A DNA stretch of 64,000 bases from Kitasatospora sp044457565 (GTDB lineage: Bacteria; Actinomycetota; Actinomycetes; Streptomycetales; Streptomycetaceae): assembly GCF_044457565.1 (NCBI RefSeq), contig NZ_JBITGZ010000007.1, forward strand, positions 248,001 through 312,000, in the 5' to 3' direction. Below the pieces are notes generated by a model that saw only the letters and a program-made list of their open reading frames with translations, was not told where the DNA came from and searched no databases. The translations under genes and the position numbers were made by a program. This document shows positions 33,114 through 41,069 of this stretch, one piece after another (the first letter of the stretch is position 1; every line of letters starts with the position of its first letter).

Positions 33114-34157
33114 ATGCGCGCCACCGTGATCCACGGTCCCCATGACATCCGGATCGAGGAGGTGCCCGACGCCGCGATCCGGCGCCCGACGGACGCGGTG
33201 GTACGGGTGCTCAACGCCTGTATCTGCGGCAGCGACCTGTGGGCGTACCGGGGTGTCGCCGCCCGGACGGCCGGGCAGCGGATCGGTCACGAGTTCCTCG
33301 GCGTGGTCGAGGAGACCGGCGCCGAGGTGCGCGGCGTCCGGGCCGGCGACCTGGTGGTCGCGCCGTTCGTCTGGTCCGACGGCACCTGCGAGTACTGCGT
33401 CCAGGGCCTGCAGACCTCCTGCCCGCACGGCGGCTTCTGGGGCGAGGCCGGCTCCGACGGCGGCCAGGGCGAGGCCGTCCGGGTGCCCTTCGCGGACGGC
33501 ACGCTGGTGAAGCTGCCGAAGGAGGCGGCCTCGGACGAGAAGCTGCTGCCCGGCCTGCTGGCGCTCTCCGACGTGATGTCCACCGGCCACCACGCGGCCG
33601 TCGGCGCCGGGGTCCGCCCGGGGGCGACGGTGGCGGTGGTCGGCGACGGCGCGGTGGGTCTGTGCGGTGTGCTGGCCGCGCGGCGGCTCGGGGCGAGGCG
33701 GATCATCGCGCTCGGCCGGCACGCCGCGCGGACCGACATCGCCCGCGGATTCGGCGCCACCGACGTGGTCGCCGAGCGTGGTGAGGCGGCCGTCGAGGCG
33801 GTGCGGGAGCTGACCGGCGGTCAGGGCGCGCACTGTGTGCTGGAGGCCGTCGGCACGGAGGAGTCGATGCGTACCGCCATCTCGATCACCCGGGACGGCG
33901 GCGCGGTGGGGTACGTCGGGGTGCCGCACGGCGGCAGCGCCGGGGTGGACATCGGCCAGATGTTCGGCCGGAACGTCTCGTTGAACGGTGGGGTCGCCCC
34001 CGCCCGCGCGTACATCCCGCAGCTGCTGCCGGACGTGCTCTCCGGCGCGATCGACCCCGCGCCGGTCTTCGACCGCACCGTCGACCTGGACGGCGTGCCC
34101 CAGGGGTACCGGGCGATGCACGACCGCTCGGCGCTGAAGGTGCGGATCGCCCTCTGA
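33114..34157 (+). CDS. Zinc-dependent alcohol dehydrogenase (MDR family)
   Basis: A 347-residue MDR: the catalytic zinc Cys is in NACICGSDLW, the His-Glu pair in GHEFLGVVEE. The structural-zinc lobe has three Cys in DGTCEYCVQGLQTSCPHGG, one fewer than usual. The Rossmann motif is VAVVGDGAVGLCGVLAA. It resembles glutathione-independent formaldehyde or Zn-alcohol dehydrogenase-like enzymes; the substrate is unknown. ATG 33114 is preceded by GAAGGG. It is divergent from the exonuclease and followed by a terminator. Confidence 0.92.
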   Translation: MRATVIHGPHDIRIEEVPDAAIRRPTDAVVRVLNACICGSDLWAYRGVAARTAGQRIGHEFLGVVEETGAEVRGVRAGDLVVAPFVWSDGTCEYCVQGLQTSCPHGGFWGEAGSDGGQGEAVRVPFADGTLVKLPKEAASDEKLLPGLLALSDVMSTGHHAAVGAGVRPGATVAVVGDGAVGLCGVLAARRLGARRIIALGRHAARTDIARGFGATDVVAERGEAAVEAVRELTGGQGAHCVLEAVGTEESMRTAISITRDGGAVGYVGVPHGGSAGVDIGQMFGRNVSLNGGVAPARAYIPQLLPDVLSGAIDPAPVFDRTVDLDGVPQGYRAMHDRSALKVRIAL

Positions 34158-34183
34158 CGGTCCGCCGGTCGCGCCCGGCAGGC

Positions 34184-34211
34184 CCGGACACGCGGTGGGC
34201 GGCGTGTCCGG
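34184..34211 (+). terminator. Terminator of the alcohol dehydrogenase gene
   Basis: CCGGACACGC and GCGTGTCCGG form a perfect 10-bp stem with an 8-nt loop. Confidence 0.65.
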
Positions 34212-34300
34212 AGCCGATCGGATTCGGCCATTCGGGAGCGCGGCGGGGTGAAGTCTTGGCTGATCATGCTCAATCGCTTCTCGTGGCCCGTGATCGCTCC

Positions 34301-34306
34301 TAGCAT
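34301..34306 (+). promoter_or_regulatory. -10-like TAGCAT before the DUF485/permease operon
   Basis: TAGCAT lies 95 bp before the DUF485 start, in a less GC-rich stretch (34250-34310). No good -35 is seen. Confidence 0.3.
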
Positions 34307-34395
34307 GCAGCGACACGCGCCCGGACTGTGACGGCCCTCACGCCGCGTCGTTCCACTGGGCGAACCAGCCCTACGAAGGAGTCAGGAGACCCCTG

Positions 34396-34758
34396 GTGGA
34401 AGCACCGCCGCCGATCGCCACCGCCCCGACGGACGTCCAACGCATCGAGGAGAGCGCGGAGTTCCGCACCCTGCGCGGTTCCTTCCGCAGCTTCGCGTTC
34501 CCCGTCACCGCGGGGTTCATCCTCTGGTACCTGCTCTACGTGCTGCTCTCCAGCTACGCGCCCGGCTTCATGGCGACCAAGGTGGCCGGCCACATCAACG
34601 TGGCGCTGGTGCTGGGCCTGCTCCAGTTCGCCACCACCTTCGCGATCGCCGCCTGGTACGCCCGCTACGCGGACCGCCGGCTCGACCCGCCCGCCGCCGC
34701 CATCCGCGAGCGCCACCACACCGTGACCGTCCACGAGCCCCGGGGGGCCGGCGAATGA
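34396..34758 (+). CDS. DUF485 domain protein, partner of the acetate permease
   Basis: A 120-residue protein with two membrane helices (FAFPVTAGFILWYLLYVLLSSY and INVALVLGLLQFATTFAIAAWY). DUF485 (YjcH-like) proteins are regularly encoded just before ActP-type acetate permeases. GTG 34396 follows a GGAG about 9 nt upstream. Its stop overlaps the permease start as ATGA. Confidence 0.93.
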   Translation: MEAPPPIATAPTDVQRIEESAEFRTLRGSFRSFAFPVTAGFILWYLLYVLLSSYAPGFMATKVAGHINVALVLGLLQFATTFAIAAWYARYADRRLDPPAAAIRERHHTVTVHEPRGAGE

Positions 34759-36365
34759 CCACCCTGGCCAGTGCCGCCACCGAGCACCGCGCCCTGACGA
34801 TGAGCCTGTTCGGCCTCTTCGTCCTCGCGACCCTGGGCATCACCATCTGGGCCGGCCGGCAGACCAAGGACGCCGCCGACTTCTACGCCGGCGGCCGGGG
34901 CTTCACCGGCTTCCAGAACGGTCTGGCGATCTCCGGCGACTACATGTCCGCCGCCTCCTTCCTCGGCATCGCCGGAGCCATCGCGCTCTTCGGCTACGAC
35001 GGCTTCCTCTACTCGATCGGCTTCCTGGTCGCCTGGCTGGTGGCGCTGCTGCTGGTCGCCGAGCCGCTGCGCAACTCCGGCCGCTACACCATGGCCGACG
35101 TGCTGGCCTTCCGGATGCGCCAGCGGCCGGTGCGGACCGCCGCGGGCATCTCCACCATCGTGGTGTCGATCTTCTACCTGCTGGCCCAGATGGTCGGGGC
35201 CGGCTCGCTGGTCGCCCTGCTGCTCGGCGTCAACGGGGACGCCGCCAAGCGCTGGACGATCGTCGCGGTCGGCGCACTGATGGTCGTCTACGTCGCCATC
35301 GGCGGGATGAAGGGCACGACCTGGGTGCAGATCGTCAAGGCCGTACTGCTGATCGCCGGCACCGCCCTGATGACCGTCCTGGTGCTCGCCAAGTACCACT
35401 TCAACGTCTCCGCGCTGCTCGGCGCCGCCGCCGACGCCAGCGGCAAGGCCTCCGCCTTCCTGGAGCCCGGGCTGAAGTACGGCGTCACCGGTACCACCAA
35501 ACTCGACTTCATCAGCCTCGGCCTCGCGCTCGTCCTGGGCACCGCGGGCCTGCCGCACATCCTGGTCCGCTTCTACACCGTGCCCACCGCCAAGGCCGCC
35601 CGGAAGTCGGTGCTCTGGGCGATCGGCATCATCGGCGGCTTCTACCTGATGACCCTGGCCCTGGGCTTCGGCGCCGCCGCGCTGGTCGGCCCCAAGGTGA
35701 TCAAGGCGTCCAACGCGGCCGGCAACACCGCCGCCCCGCTGCTGGCCGAGAACCTCGGCGGCGGGGCCGGCTCCACCGGCGGCGCGATCCTGCTCGCGGT
35801 GATCTCCGCCGTGGCCTTCGCCACCATCCTCGCCGTGGTCGCCGGGCTCACCCTGGCCTCCTCCGCCTCCTTCGCCCACGACCTGTGGGCCAACGTGATC
35901 CGGCGGGGCAAGGCCAGCGAGCGCGAGGAGGTCCGTTCGGCGAAGCTGGCGGCCGTCGCGATCGGCGCCGTCGCCATCCTGCTGAGTATCTTCGCCGAGA
36001 AGCTCAACACCGCGGCACTGGTCGCGCTCGCGTTCGCGGTGGCCGCCTCGGCCAACCTGCCCACCCTGCTCTACTCGCTGTTCTGGAAGCGCTTCAACAC
36101 CACCGGCGCCGTCTGCTCCGTGTACGGCGGCCTCATCAGCTCGGTCCTGCTGGTGGTCTTCTCGCCGGTCGTCTCCGGCAAGGCCACCGCGCTCTTCCCG
36201 CACTCCGACTTCCACTGGTTCCCGCTGGAGAACCCCGGGCTGGTCTCGATCCCGGTCGGCTTCCTGCTGGGCTGGCTCGGCACCCTGCTGTCCAGGGAGA
36301 ACGCCGACCCGACGAAGTACGCTGAACTGGAGGTCCGCTCGCTCACCGGCCTCGGGGCGCACTGA
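34755..36365 (+). CDS. actP: Sodium:solute symporter, acetate permease type
   Basis: A 536-residue polytopic transporter (about 13 helices) of the SSS family: FYAGGRGFTGFQNGLAISGDYMSAASFLG near the N-terminus, GTAGLPHILVRFYT and SSASFAHDLWANV are signature stretches of ActP/MctC. It takes up acetate or other short monocarboxylates with a cation. Translation is coupled to the DUF485 gene. Acetate uptake would feed the ethylmalonyl-CoA pathway to which ccr, at the left end of the window, belongs; that link is inference. Hairpins follow at 36390-36448. Confidence 0.93.
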   Translation: MTTLASAATEHRALTMSLFGLFVLATLGITIWAGRQTKDAADFYAGGRGFTGFQNGLAISGDYMSAASFLGIAGAIALFGYDGFLYSIGFLVAWLVALLLVAEPLRNSGRYTMADVLAFRMRQRPVRTAAGISTIVVSIFYLLAQMVGAGSLVALLLGVNGDAAKRWTIVAVGALMVVYVAIGGMKGTTWVQIVKAVLLIAGTALMTVLVLAKYHFNVSALLGAAADASGKASAFLEPGLKYGVTGTTKLDFISLGLALVLGTAGLPHILVRFYTVPTAKAARKSVLWAIGIIGGFYLMTLALGFGAAALVGPKVIKASNAAGNTAAPLLAENLGGGAGSTGGAILLAVISAVAFATILAVVAGLTLASSASFAHDLWANVIRRGKASEREEVRSAKLAAVAIGAVAILLSIFAEKLNTAALVALAFAVAASANLPTLLYSLFWKRFNTTGAVCSVYGGLISSVLLVVFSPVVSGKATALFPHSDFHWFPLENPGLVSIPVGFLLGWLGTLLSRENADPTKYAELEVRSLTGLGAH

Positions 36366-36389
36366 TCACCATCTCGTAATCCCGCCGGC

Positions 36390-36405
36390 CGGATCCCGGG
36401 ATCCG
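36390..36405 (+). terminator. Palindromic hairpin after the permease gene
   Basis: CGGATCCC-GGGATCCG, a perfect 16-nt palindrome with GCCG/CCGGC flanks that extend the pairing imperfectly. Confidence 0.45.
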
Positions 36406-36420
36406 CCGTCCGGCTAAGCT

Positions 36421-36448
36421 GGCCCGGCCCGCCGACGGCGGCCGGGCC
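36421..36448 (+). other. Inverted repeat in the moaA leader
   Basis: GGCCCGGCC and GGCCGGGCC (9-bp arms, 10-nt loop) lie between a TAAGCT -10-like hexamer (36414-36419) and the moaA GTG. It could be a terminator or a hairpin in the moaA 5' leader. There is no match to a molybdenum-cofactor riboswitch that I can support. Confidence 0.35.
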
Positions 36449-36475
36449 GGCCGCACTCTCGGGAAGGGGGCCACC

Positions 36476-37465
36476 GTGCTCCTCGACACCTTCGGACGCC
36501 AGGCCGTCGACCTGCGGGTCTCTCTCACCGACCGCTGCAACCTGCGCTGCACCTACTGCATGCCCGAGCAGGGCCTGCAGTGGCTCGCCAAGCCCGAGCT
36601 GCTCACCGACGAGGAGATCGTCCGGCTGGTCACCATAGCCGTGCGCGATCTCGGCGTCCGCGAGGTCCGCTTCACCGGTGGTGAGCCGCTGCTGCGCCCC
36701 GGCCTGGTGGCCATCGTGGCGGCCTGTGCGGAGCTCGACCCGCGCCCCGAGCTGTCGCTCACCACCAACGGCATCGGCCTGGCCCGCACCGCCCGCGCGC
36801 TCAAGGCCGCCGGGCTGGACCGGGTGAACGTCTCGCTCGACACCCTGGACGCGGACACCTTCCACACCCTCACCCGTCGTCGTCGCCACCAGGACGTACT
36901 GGACGGGCTGGCCGCCGCGGAGGCCGCCGGGCTGAGCCCGGTGAAGCTGAACGCCGTCCTGATGCGCGGTGTCAACGACCACGAGGCGGCAGACCTGCTG
37001 GCCTGGTGCCTTGAGTACGGCTACGAGCTGCGCTTCATCGAGCAGATGCCGCTGGACGCCCAGCACGGCTGGGACCGCTCGCAGATGATCACCGCCGAGG
37101 AGATCCTCGACCGGCTCGCCGACCGCTTCGTGCTCACCCCCGAGCCGTCCGTCGTCCGCGCCGCCGCGCCCGCCGAGCGCTGGCTGGTCGACGGCGGCCC
37201 GGCGCGCGTGGGCGTGATCGCCTCCGTCACCCGCCCGTTCTGCCGGGCCTGCGACCGGACCCGGCTGACCGCTGACGGCCAGGTCCGCAACTGCCTCTTC
37301 GCCACCGGTGAGACGGATCTGCGGACCGCCCTGCGCTCGGGTGCCGGCGACGGCGAGATCGGTGAGCTGTGGCGGGCCGCGATGTGGGGCAAGAAGGCCG
37401 GGGCCGGTATCGACAACCCCGACTTCCACCAGCCCGAGCGCCCGATGTCGGCGATCGGCGGTTAG
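36476..37465 (+). CDS. moaA: GTP 3',8-cyclase MoaA (molybdenum cofactor biosynthesis)
   Basis: A 329-residue radical SAM enzyme. The N-terminal 4Fe-4S motif is CNLRCTYC (Cys21, 25, 28). FTGGEPLLRPG and SLDTLDADTF follow. The C-terminal cluster Cys are in FCRACDRTRLTADGQVRNC. It ends with a GG dipeptide (SAIGG), as MoaA should. It converts GTP to 3',8-cyclo-H2GTP. The start is GTG 36476 after GGAAGGGGG. A 27-bp tandem repeat begins directly after the TAG stop. No other moa gene is in the window. Confidence 0.97.
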   Translation: MLLDTFGRQAVDLRVSLTDRCNLRCTYCMPEQGLQWLAKPELLTDEEIVRLVTIAVRDLGVREVRFTGGEPLLRPGLVAIVAACAELDPRPELSLTTNGIGLARTARALKAAGLDRVNVSLDTLDADTFHTLTRRRRHQDVLDGLAAAEAAGLSPVKLNAVLMRGVNDHEAADLLAWCLEYGYELRFIEQMPLDAQHGWDRSQMITAEEILDRLADRFVLTPEPSVVRAAAPAERWLVDGGPARVGVIASVTRPFCRACDRTRLTADGQVRNCLFATGETDLRTALRSGAGDGEIGELWRAAMWGKKAGAGIDNPDFHQPERPMSAIGG

Positions 37466-37530
37466 CCCACCCGGTGCCGATCGGCGGGTTGGCCCACCCG
37501 GTGCCGATCGGCGGGTCGGCCCACCCGGTG
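37466..37530 (+). repeat. 27-bp tandem repeat beginning at the moaA stop codon
   Basis: Two 27-bp units (37466-37492, 37493-37519, one T/C difference) and the first 11 bp of a third. The unit starts CCCACCCGGTGCCGAT and ends CGGCGGGTYGG. The last codons of moaA (GCGATCGGCGGTTAG) resemble the end of a unit. Confidence 0.85.
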
Positions 37531-37547
37531 CACCGGGCCGGGCCCGC

Positions 37548-37862
37548 CTACCGCCCCGGCCGGGCGGGGGACTGCTCTCCGCCGGACTCCGCGGTCGGCT
37601 CCGGGGTCCACTGCGCGAACGGGACCGTGTCCCGGAGGAAGCCGCGTACGCCCAGGAACTGCGAGAGGTGCTCGCGGTGCTCCTCGCAGGCCAGCCAGGT
37701 CTTGCGGCGCTCGGGCGTGTGCAGCTTGGGGTTGTTCCACACCAGCACCCACTGCGCGGCCGCCCGGCAGCCCTTGCCGGAGCAGATCGGTGTCTTTGGC
37801 TCTGCGGCTGCGCCGCCGGCGAGCAGGCCGAGCAACGACTGAGGGTCCTGCGGGGTGGTCAT
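37548..37862 (-). CDS. Small Cys/His-rich protein, putative zinc-binding, function unknown
   Basis: A 104-residue protein. After a short N-terminus (MTTPQDPQSLLGLLAG) comes CSGKGCRAAAQWVLVWNN, then RRKTWLACEEHREHLSQFL and GFLRDTVPF. The CxxxxC pair with CxxHxxH suggests one zinc site. It is a conserved actinobacterial hypothetical, from memory, with no known role. ATG 37862 is chosen as the first start before conserved sequence. It faces moaA across the 27-bp repeat, which abuts its C-terminal coding end. Confidence 0.78.
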   Translation of the reverse strand: MTTPQDPQSLLGLLAGGAAAEPKTPICSGKGCRAAAQWVLVWNNPKLHTPERRKTWLACEEHREHLSQFLGVRGFLRDTVPFAQWTPEPTAESGGEQSPARPGR

Positions 37863-38169
37863 CGCTGGGCCGTCCTGGAGTTCGCGGGCTGATTCGCCTC
37901 CGGCCCGAGGGCGGGAGGTCTGCACCGCCAAGTCTCGCACCCCGCGTCCACGCGTCCGCAGTCTGGACATGGCGACGCCGGGCAGCCACGGGGGGAGCCG
38001 CCCGGCGTCGGTCCGTCGCTCCGACGGGGGATGCGGAGCGCGTACGCAGTATGTCACGGCTTGCACCCCGAATGGGGAGGTCTTGAATGATTAATCTGAG
38101 GTTGCGCTGAGCTTTCTGGCGGTCATATGACGGCCAACAGCGACAATCCAGACAAGTCGGCCGGGTGAA
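37863..38169. other. Promoter region of the Cys/His-rich gene (307 bp)
   Basis: No gene found. 38085-38160 is much less GC-rich than average and contains a near-perfect 18-bp dyad (38118-38135). The promoter of the 37862 gene should be here. Confidence 0.45.
38118..38135. promoter_or_regulatory. 18-bp dyad centred on GTCATATGAC
   Basis: GGCGGTCATATGACGGCC: a perfect 10-bp palindrome with 3-bp outer arms and one mismatch on each side. It may be a regulator site about 255 bp upstream of the Cys/His-rich gene. Confidence 0.35.
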
Positions 38170-38574
38170 TTAGTCGGTGAACGAACCCCCGCCGGAGCCC
38201 GGAGCCCCCTGGCCTCCGGTGCCGCCCGCACCGCCGTCGGCACCGCCGGGCCTGCCCCCGCCACCCGTCCCGCCGGGGCCGAGCATCAGCGGCGTCTGGG
38301 ACGGCACCGCGAAGGTGCTCGGCAGGCTGGGGGCCCGCTCACGCCCGGCATTGGCGATCAGCACGGCGAAGTACGGCAGCAGCACCCCGGCGCCCAGCGC
38401 GGCGAACGCCACATAGCGCTGGACGTCCCACAGGACCACCGCCAGCAGCACACAGGCCGTACGGATCAGCATCGAGATCACATAGCGGCGCTGGCGCCCA
38501 CTGACGTCCTCACTGAGGCTGCTCCTGGCCCCCGTGATCCGGAAGACCTGCCCACCGTCGGCGCGCTTGCCCAT
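38170..38574 (-). CDS. DUF3099 family membrane protein
   Basis: A 134-residue protein: FRITGARSSLSEDVSGRQRRYVISMLIRTACVLLAVVLWDVQRYVAFAALG marks DUF3099, with two membrane helices (about 34-75) and a Gly/Pro-rich low-complexity tail of about 45 residues. Function is unknown; it is widespread in actinobacteria. ATG 38574 is preceded on its strand by GGTAGGAG. Confidence 0.9.
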   Translation of the reverse strand: MGKRADGGQVFRITGARSSLSEDVSGRQRRYVISMLIRTACVLLAVVLWDVQRYVAFAALGAGVLLPYFAVLIANAGRERAPSLPSTFAVPSQTPLMLGPGGTGGGGRPGGADGGAGGTGGQGAPGSGGGSFTD

Positions 38575-38794
38575 CTCCTACCGCCTTCGTCAGGATCCGC
38601 ACGCCTTTGCCGTACGGATTCTTCACGGTACGCCGCACCGGCGCCGGCGGCGCTACCGGGGGACTCACCGGTGCGCCGCGGCCCCCGCCGCGCCCGGGCC
38701 CGCCGGAATGCGGATGGGCCGCCCGGGGCAAAGACTGTGAGCAGCAAGGGGAGCGCCGCCGGCGGTCGGCGGCACCGGGCCCCTGGGAGCTGGC

Positions 38795-39061
38795 ATGTGG
38801 GGAATCATCTCGGCGCTGATCGAGGGCCTGATCCTCGGTGGGATCGCGAGACTGCTCGTCCCCGGCAAGCAGGACATCCCGGTCTGGCTGACCATGCTGC
38901 TCGGCATGATCGGCGCACTGGTCGGCAACGGGCTCGCGCACCTCTTCGGGGTGGCCGACACCAGGGGCTTCGACTGGTGGCGCCACCTGTTCCAGCTGGG
39001 CGCCGCGATCCTGCTGATCGCGACGATCTCGCCGCTCTGGGCGGCGCGCAAGCAACGCTGA
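38795..39061 (+). CDS. GlsB/YeaQ/YmgE family (transglycosylase-associated) membrane protein
   Basis: An 88-residue protein with three membrane helices: MWGIISALIEGLILGGIARLLVPGKQ, VWLTMLLGMIGALVGNGLAHLF and LFQLGAAILLIATISPLW. The GLILGGIARLLVPGKQ stretch is the family signature. Often stress-induced; the mechanism is unknown. ATG 38795 follows GGGAGC. It is convergent with kptA across a hairpin. Confidence 0.92.
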   Translation: MWGIISALIEGLILGGIARLLVPGKQDIPVWLTMLLGMIGALVGNGLAHLFGVADTRGFDWWRHLFQLGAAILLIATISPLWAARKQR

Positions 39062-39065
39062 CCGT

Positions 39066-39087
39066 CGGCGGGCCGGGCGGCCCGCCG
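39066..39087. terminator. Bidirectional terminator between glsB-like and kptA
   Basis: CGGCGGGCC-GGGC-GGCCCGCCG, a perfect 9-bp stem, fills the 28-bp gap between two convergent genes. Confidence 0.7.
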
Positions 39088-39089
39088 GC

Positions 39090-39632
39090 TCACCGCGCCA
39101 GGTACTGCGGCGCCACCGCGTCCGTCAGCCAGACGCCGTTCGCGCTGAGCCTGAACTCATGGCCGGCGGCCGCCATCGCGGCGGCGTCGACCCGCAGCAC
39201 CACCGGGCGGCCGTGCCGGGATCCCACCCGCACGGCCGTCTCGGTGTCCGCGGACAGATGGACGTCCTGCCGGGACATCGGCCGCAGGCCCTCCAGGAAG
39301 ATCGCGTCCAGGTACCGGGTCGTGGTGCCGTGGAAGAGCACCGGCGGCGGCTCGGCGGCGGCCAGACCGAGGTCGACCGCCACCGAGTGCCCCTGGCTGG
39401 CCCGGATGCGCAGGCCGTCCGGCGAGTAGGCGAAGCGGCGCTTGTTGTTGGTCTCCACCACATGGTCGAGCTCGGCCCTGGTCAGCCGGGAGCCGTGCCG
39501 GGCCAGCGCGGCCAGCAGCTCCGCCACCGGCACCCAGCCGGCCTCGTCCAGGGTGATCCCGACCGACCGCGGGTCGTGCCGCAGGATGCGGGAGAGCCGC
39601 TTGGAGGTCTTGACCGTGCGCTTGTCGTCCAC
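39090..39632 (-). CDS. kptA: RNA 2'-phosphotransferase (Tpt1/KptA)
   Basis: A 180-residue protein of the Tpt1 family: VKTSKRLSRILRHDPRSVGITLDEAGWVPVAELL at the start, RFAYSPDGLRIRASQGHS in the middle, then LFHGTTTRYLDAIFLEGLRPMSRQDVHLS. It moves an internal 2'-phosphate from RNA to NAD+. Bacteria lack the fungal tRNA ligase that makes this substrate, so its natural role here is unknown. The start is GTG 39632 with AAGGA upstream. It lies 24 bp after tldE on the same strand, so it is probably the third gene of that operon. Confidence 0.94.
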   Translation of the reverse strand: MDDKRTVKTSKRLSRILRHDPRSVGITLDEAGWVPVAELLAALARHGSRLTRAELDHVVETNNKRRFAYSPDGLRIRASQGHSVAVDLGLAAAEPPPVLFHGTTTRYLDAIFLEGLRPMSRQDVHLSADTETAVRVGSRHGRPVVLRVDAAAMAAAGHEFRLSANGVWLTDAVAPQYLAR

Positions 39633-39656
39633 TCGTCGTCCTTCTCCACGGCCCCG

Positions 39657-41069
39657 CTACGAGGCCTGACTGACGGAACTCATGTTGAAGTCGGGCACCC
39701 GGACGGGCGGCATCGCGGCCCGGGTGAACCAGTCGCCCCACTCGCGCGGCAGGCAGCGCTCGGTACGCCCGACCTCGCTGATCCGGCCGAGCAGGTCCAC
39801 CGGGGACTCGTTGAAGCGGAAGTTGTTGACCACACCGACCACCTCGCCGTGCTCCACCAGGTAGACGCCGTCCCGGGTGAGGCCGGTGAGCAGCAGCGTC
39901 GCCGGGTCCACCTCGCGGATGTACCAGAGGCAGGTGACCAGCAGTCCCCGCTCGGTGCGGGCGATCATCTCCTCCAGCGTCGGGGCGGCCTCCTGGTCGG
40001 CCGTCTCCAGCACCAGGTTGTCCACCGCCGGGGTGAGCGGCAGCTCGGTCAGCGCGGCGGAGTGCCGGGTGGTCAGCAGGTTGACCAGCTGGCCGTCGCG
40101 GATCCAGTCGGTGGCGGTCAGCGGCAGACCGTTGTCGAAGACGGAGACGTCCGCGCCGGTGGAGTGGGCCAGCACGAACGGCGCCGCCTCCAGCCCCGGC
40201 TCGGCCGGGTCGGAGCGCAGCGTCAGCGGCAGCTTGCTCAGCCGGTCGCCGATCCGGGTGCCGCCGCCCGCCCGGGAGAACACCGTCCGGCCTTCGGCGG
40301 CGTCCCGGCCGCCGGAGGACCAGCTCAGGTACACCATCAGGTCGGCCACGGCGGTCGGCGGCAGCAGCGTCTCGTACCGGCCGGCCGGCAGGTCGATCCG
40401 TCGCGCGCCCCAGGCCAGGCGCCTGGTGGCCTCGGCGTGCAGGTCGGCGACGGACACGTCCGCGAAGTCCCGGGTGGCGGCGCCCACCCACGCGGAGCCG
40501 GTGAGGTCCGCGGTCTTGGCGTTCAGCTCGACCGTGCCGGTCGGCTGGTCGTGGCGCAGCCGCAGGCCGGTGGAGCTGCCCAGGTAGCTGGACGTCATCT
40601 CGTGCCGGGCGAAGCCGTAGAGCAGTTCGCCCTGGGCCCCGGCCCGGGCGAAGGCCTCGCCGAGGGCCGGCGCCAGGGCGGCGAAGACCTCGATCGAGGT
40701 CTCGGCCGGCGCCGCGGTGAAGTCCGGGGCGACCGGGCGGTCGGCGACCAGCGGCTGGGCGTCCTCGGCGGGCCCGGCGGCGCTCGCGGCGGCCTCGGCC
40801 GCGCGGACCAGGCTCTCGATCTCCGCCAGCGTCACCGCCTCCCGCGAGACCACGCCGGAGGCGGTGCCCTTGCCGCCGTCGATGGTCGAGATGACGGTGA
40901 GCCGGCGGCCCCGGGTGACGCCGTTGGTGGTGAGCGCGTTCCCGGCCCAGCGGAGGTTGGCCGTCGACTCCTCGTCGGCGATCACCACGCAGCCGTCGGC
41001 GCGGGAGAGTTCGAGCGCCCGCTCGACCAGCTCGTGCGGGCGGGTGGGGGTGCTGTCTTCGGCGGGCAT
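39657..41069 (-). CDS. tldE: TldE/PmbA-like protein
   Basis: A 470-residue partner of TldD. It has the peptidase U62 N-terminal fold (DGCVVIADEESTANLRWAGNALTTNGVT) but no HExxxH motif, as expected of TldE. The C-terminal half contains GVYLVEHGEVVGVVNNFRFNESP. TldD-TldE heterodimers degrade or trim peptides, including RiPP precursors and CcdA-type antitoxins. Its start shares one base with the tldD stop (TGATG), so the two are coupled. Confidence 0.93.
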   Translation of the reverse strand: MPAEDSTPTRPHELVERALELSRADGCVVIADEESTANLRWAGNALTTNGVTRGRRLTVISTIDGGKGTASGVVSREAVTLAEIESLVRAAEAAASAAGPAEDAQPLVADRPVAPDFTAAPAETSIEVFAALAPALGEAFARAGAQGELLYGFARHEMTSSYLGSSTGLRLRHDQPTGTVELNAKTADLTGSAWVGAATRDFADVSVADLHAEATRRLAWGARRIDLPAGRYETLLPPTAVADLMVYLSWSSGGRDAAEGRTVFSRAGGGTRIGDRLSKLPLTLRSDPAEPGLEAAPFVLAHSTGADVSVFDNGLPLTATDWIRDGQLVNLLTTRHSAALTELPLTPAVDNLVLETADQEAAPTLEEMIARTERGLLVTCLWYIREVDPATLLLTGLTRDGVYLVEHGEVVGVVNNFRFNESPVDLLGRISEVGRTERCLPREWGDWFTRAAMPPVRVPDFNMSSVSQAS

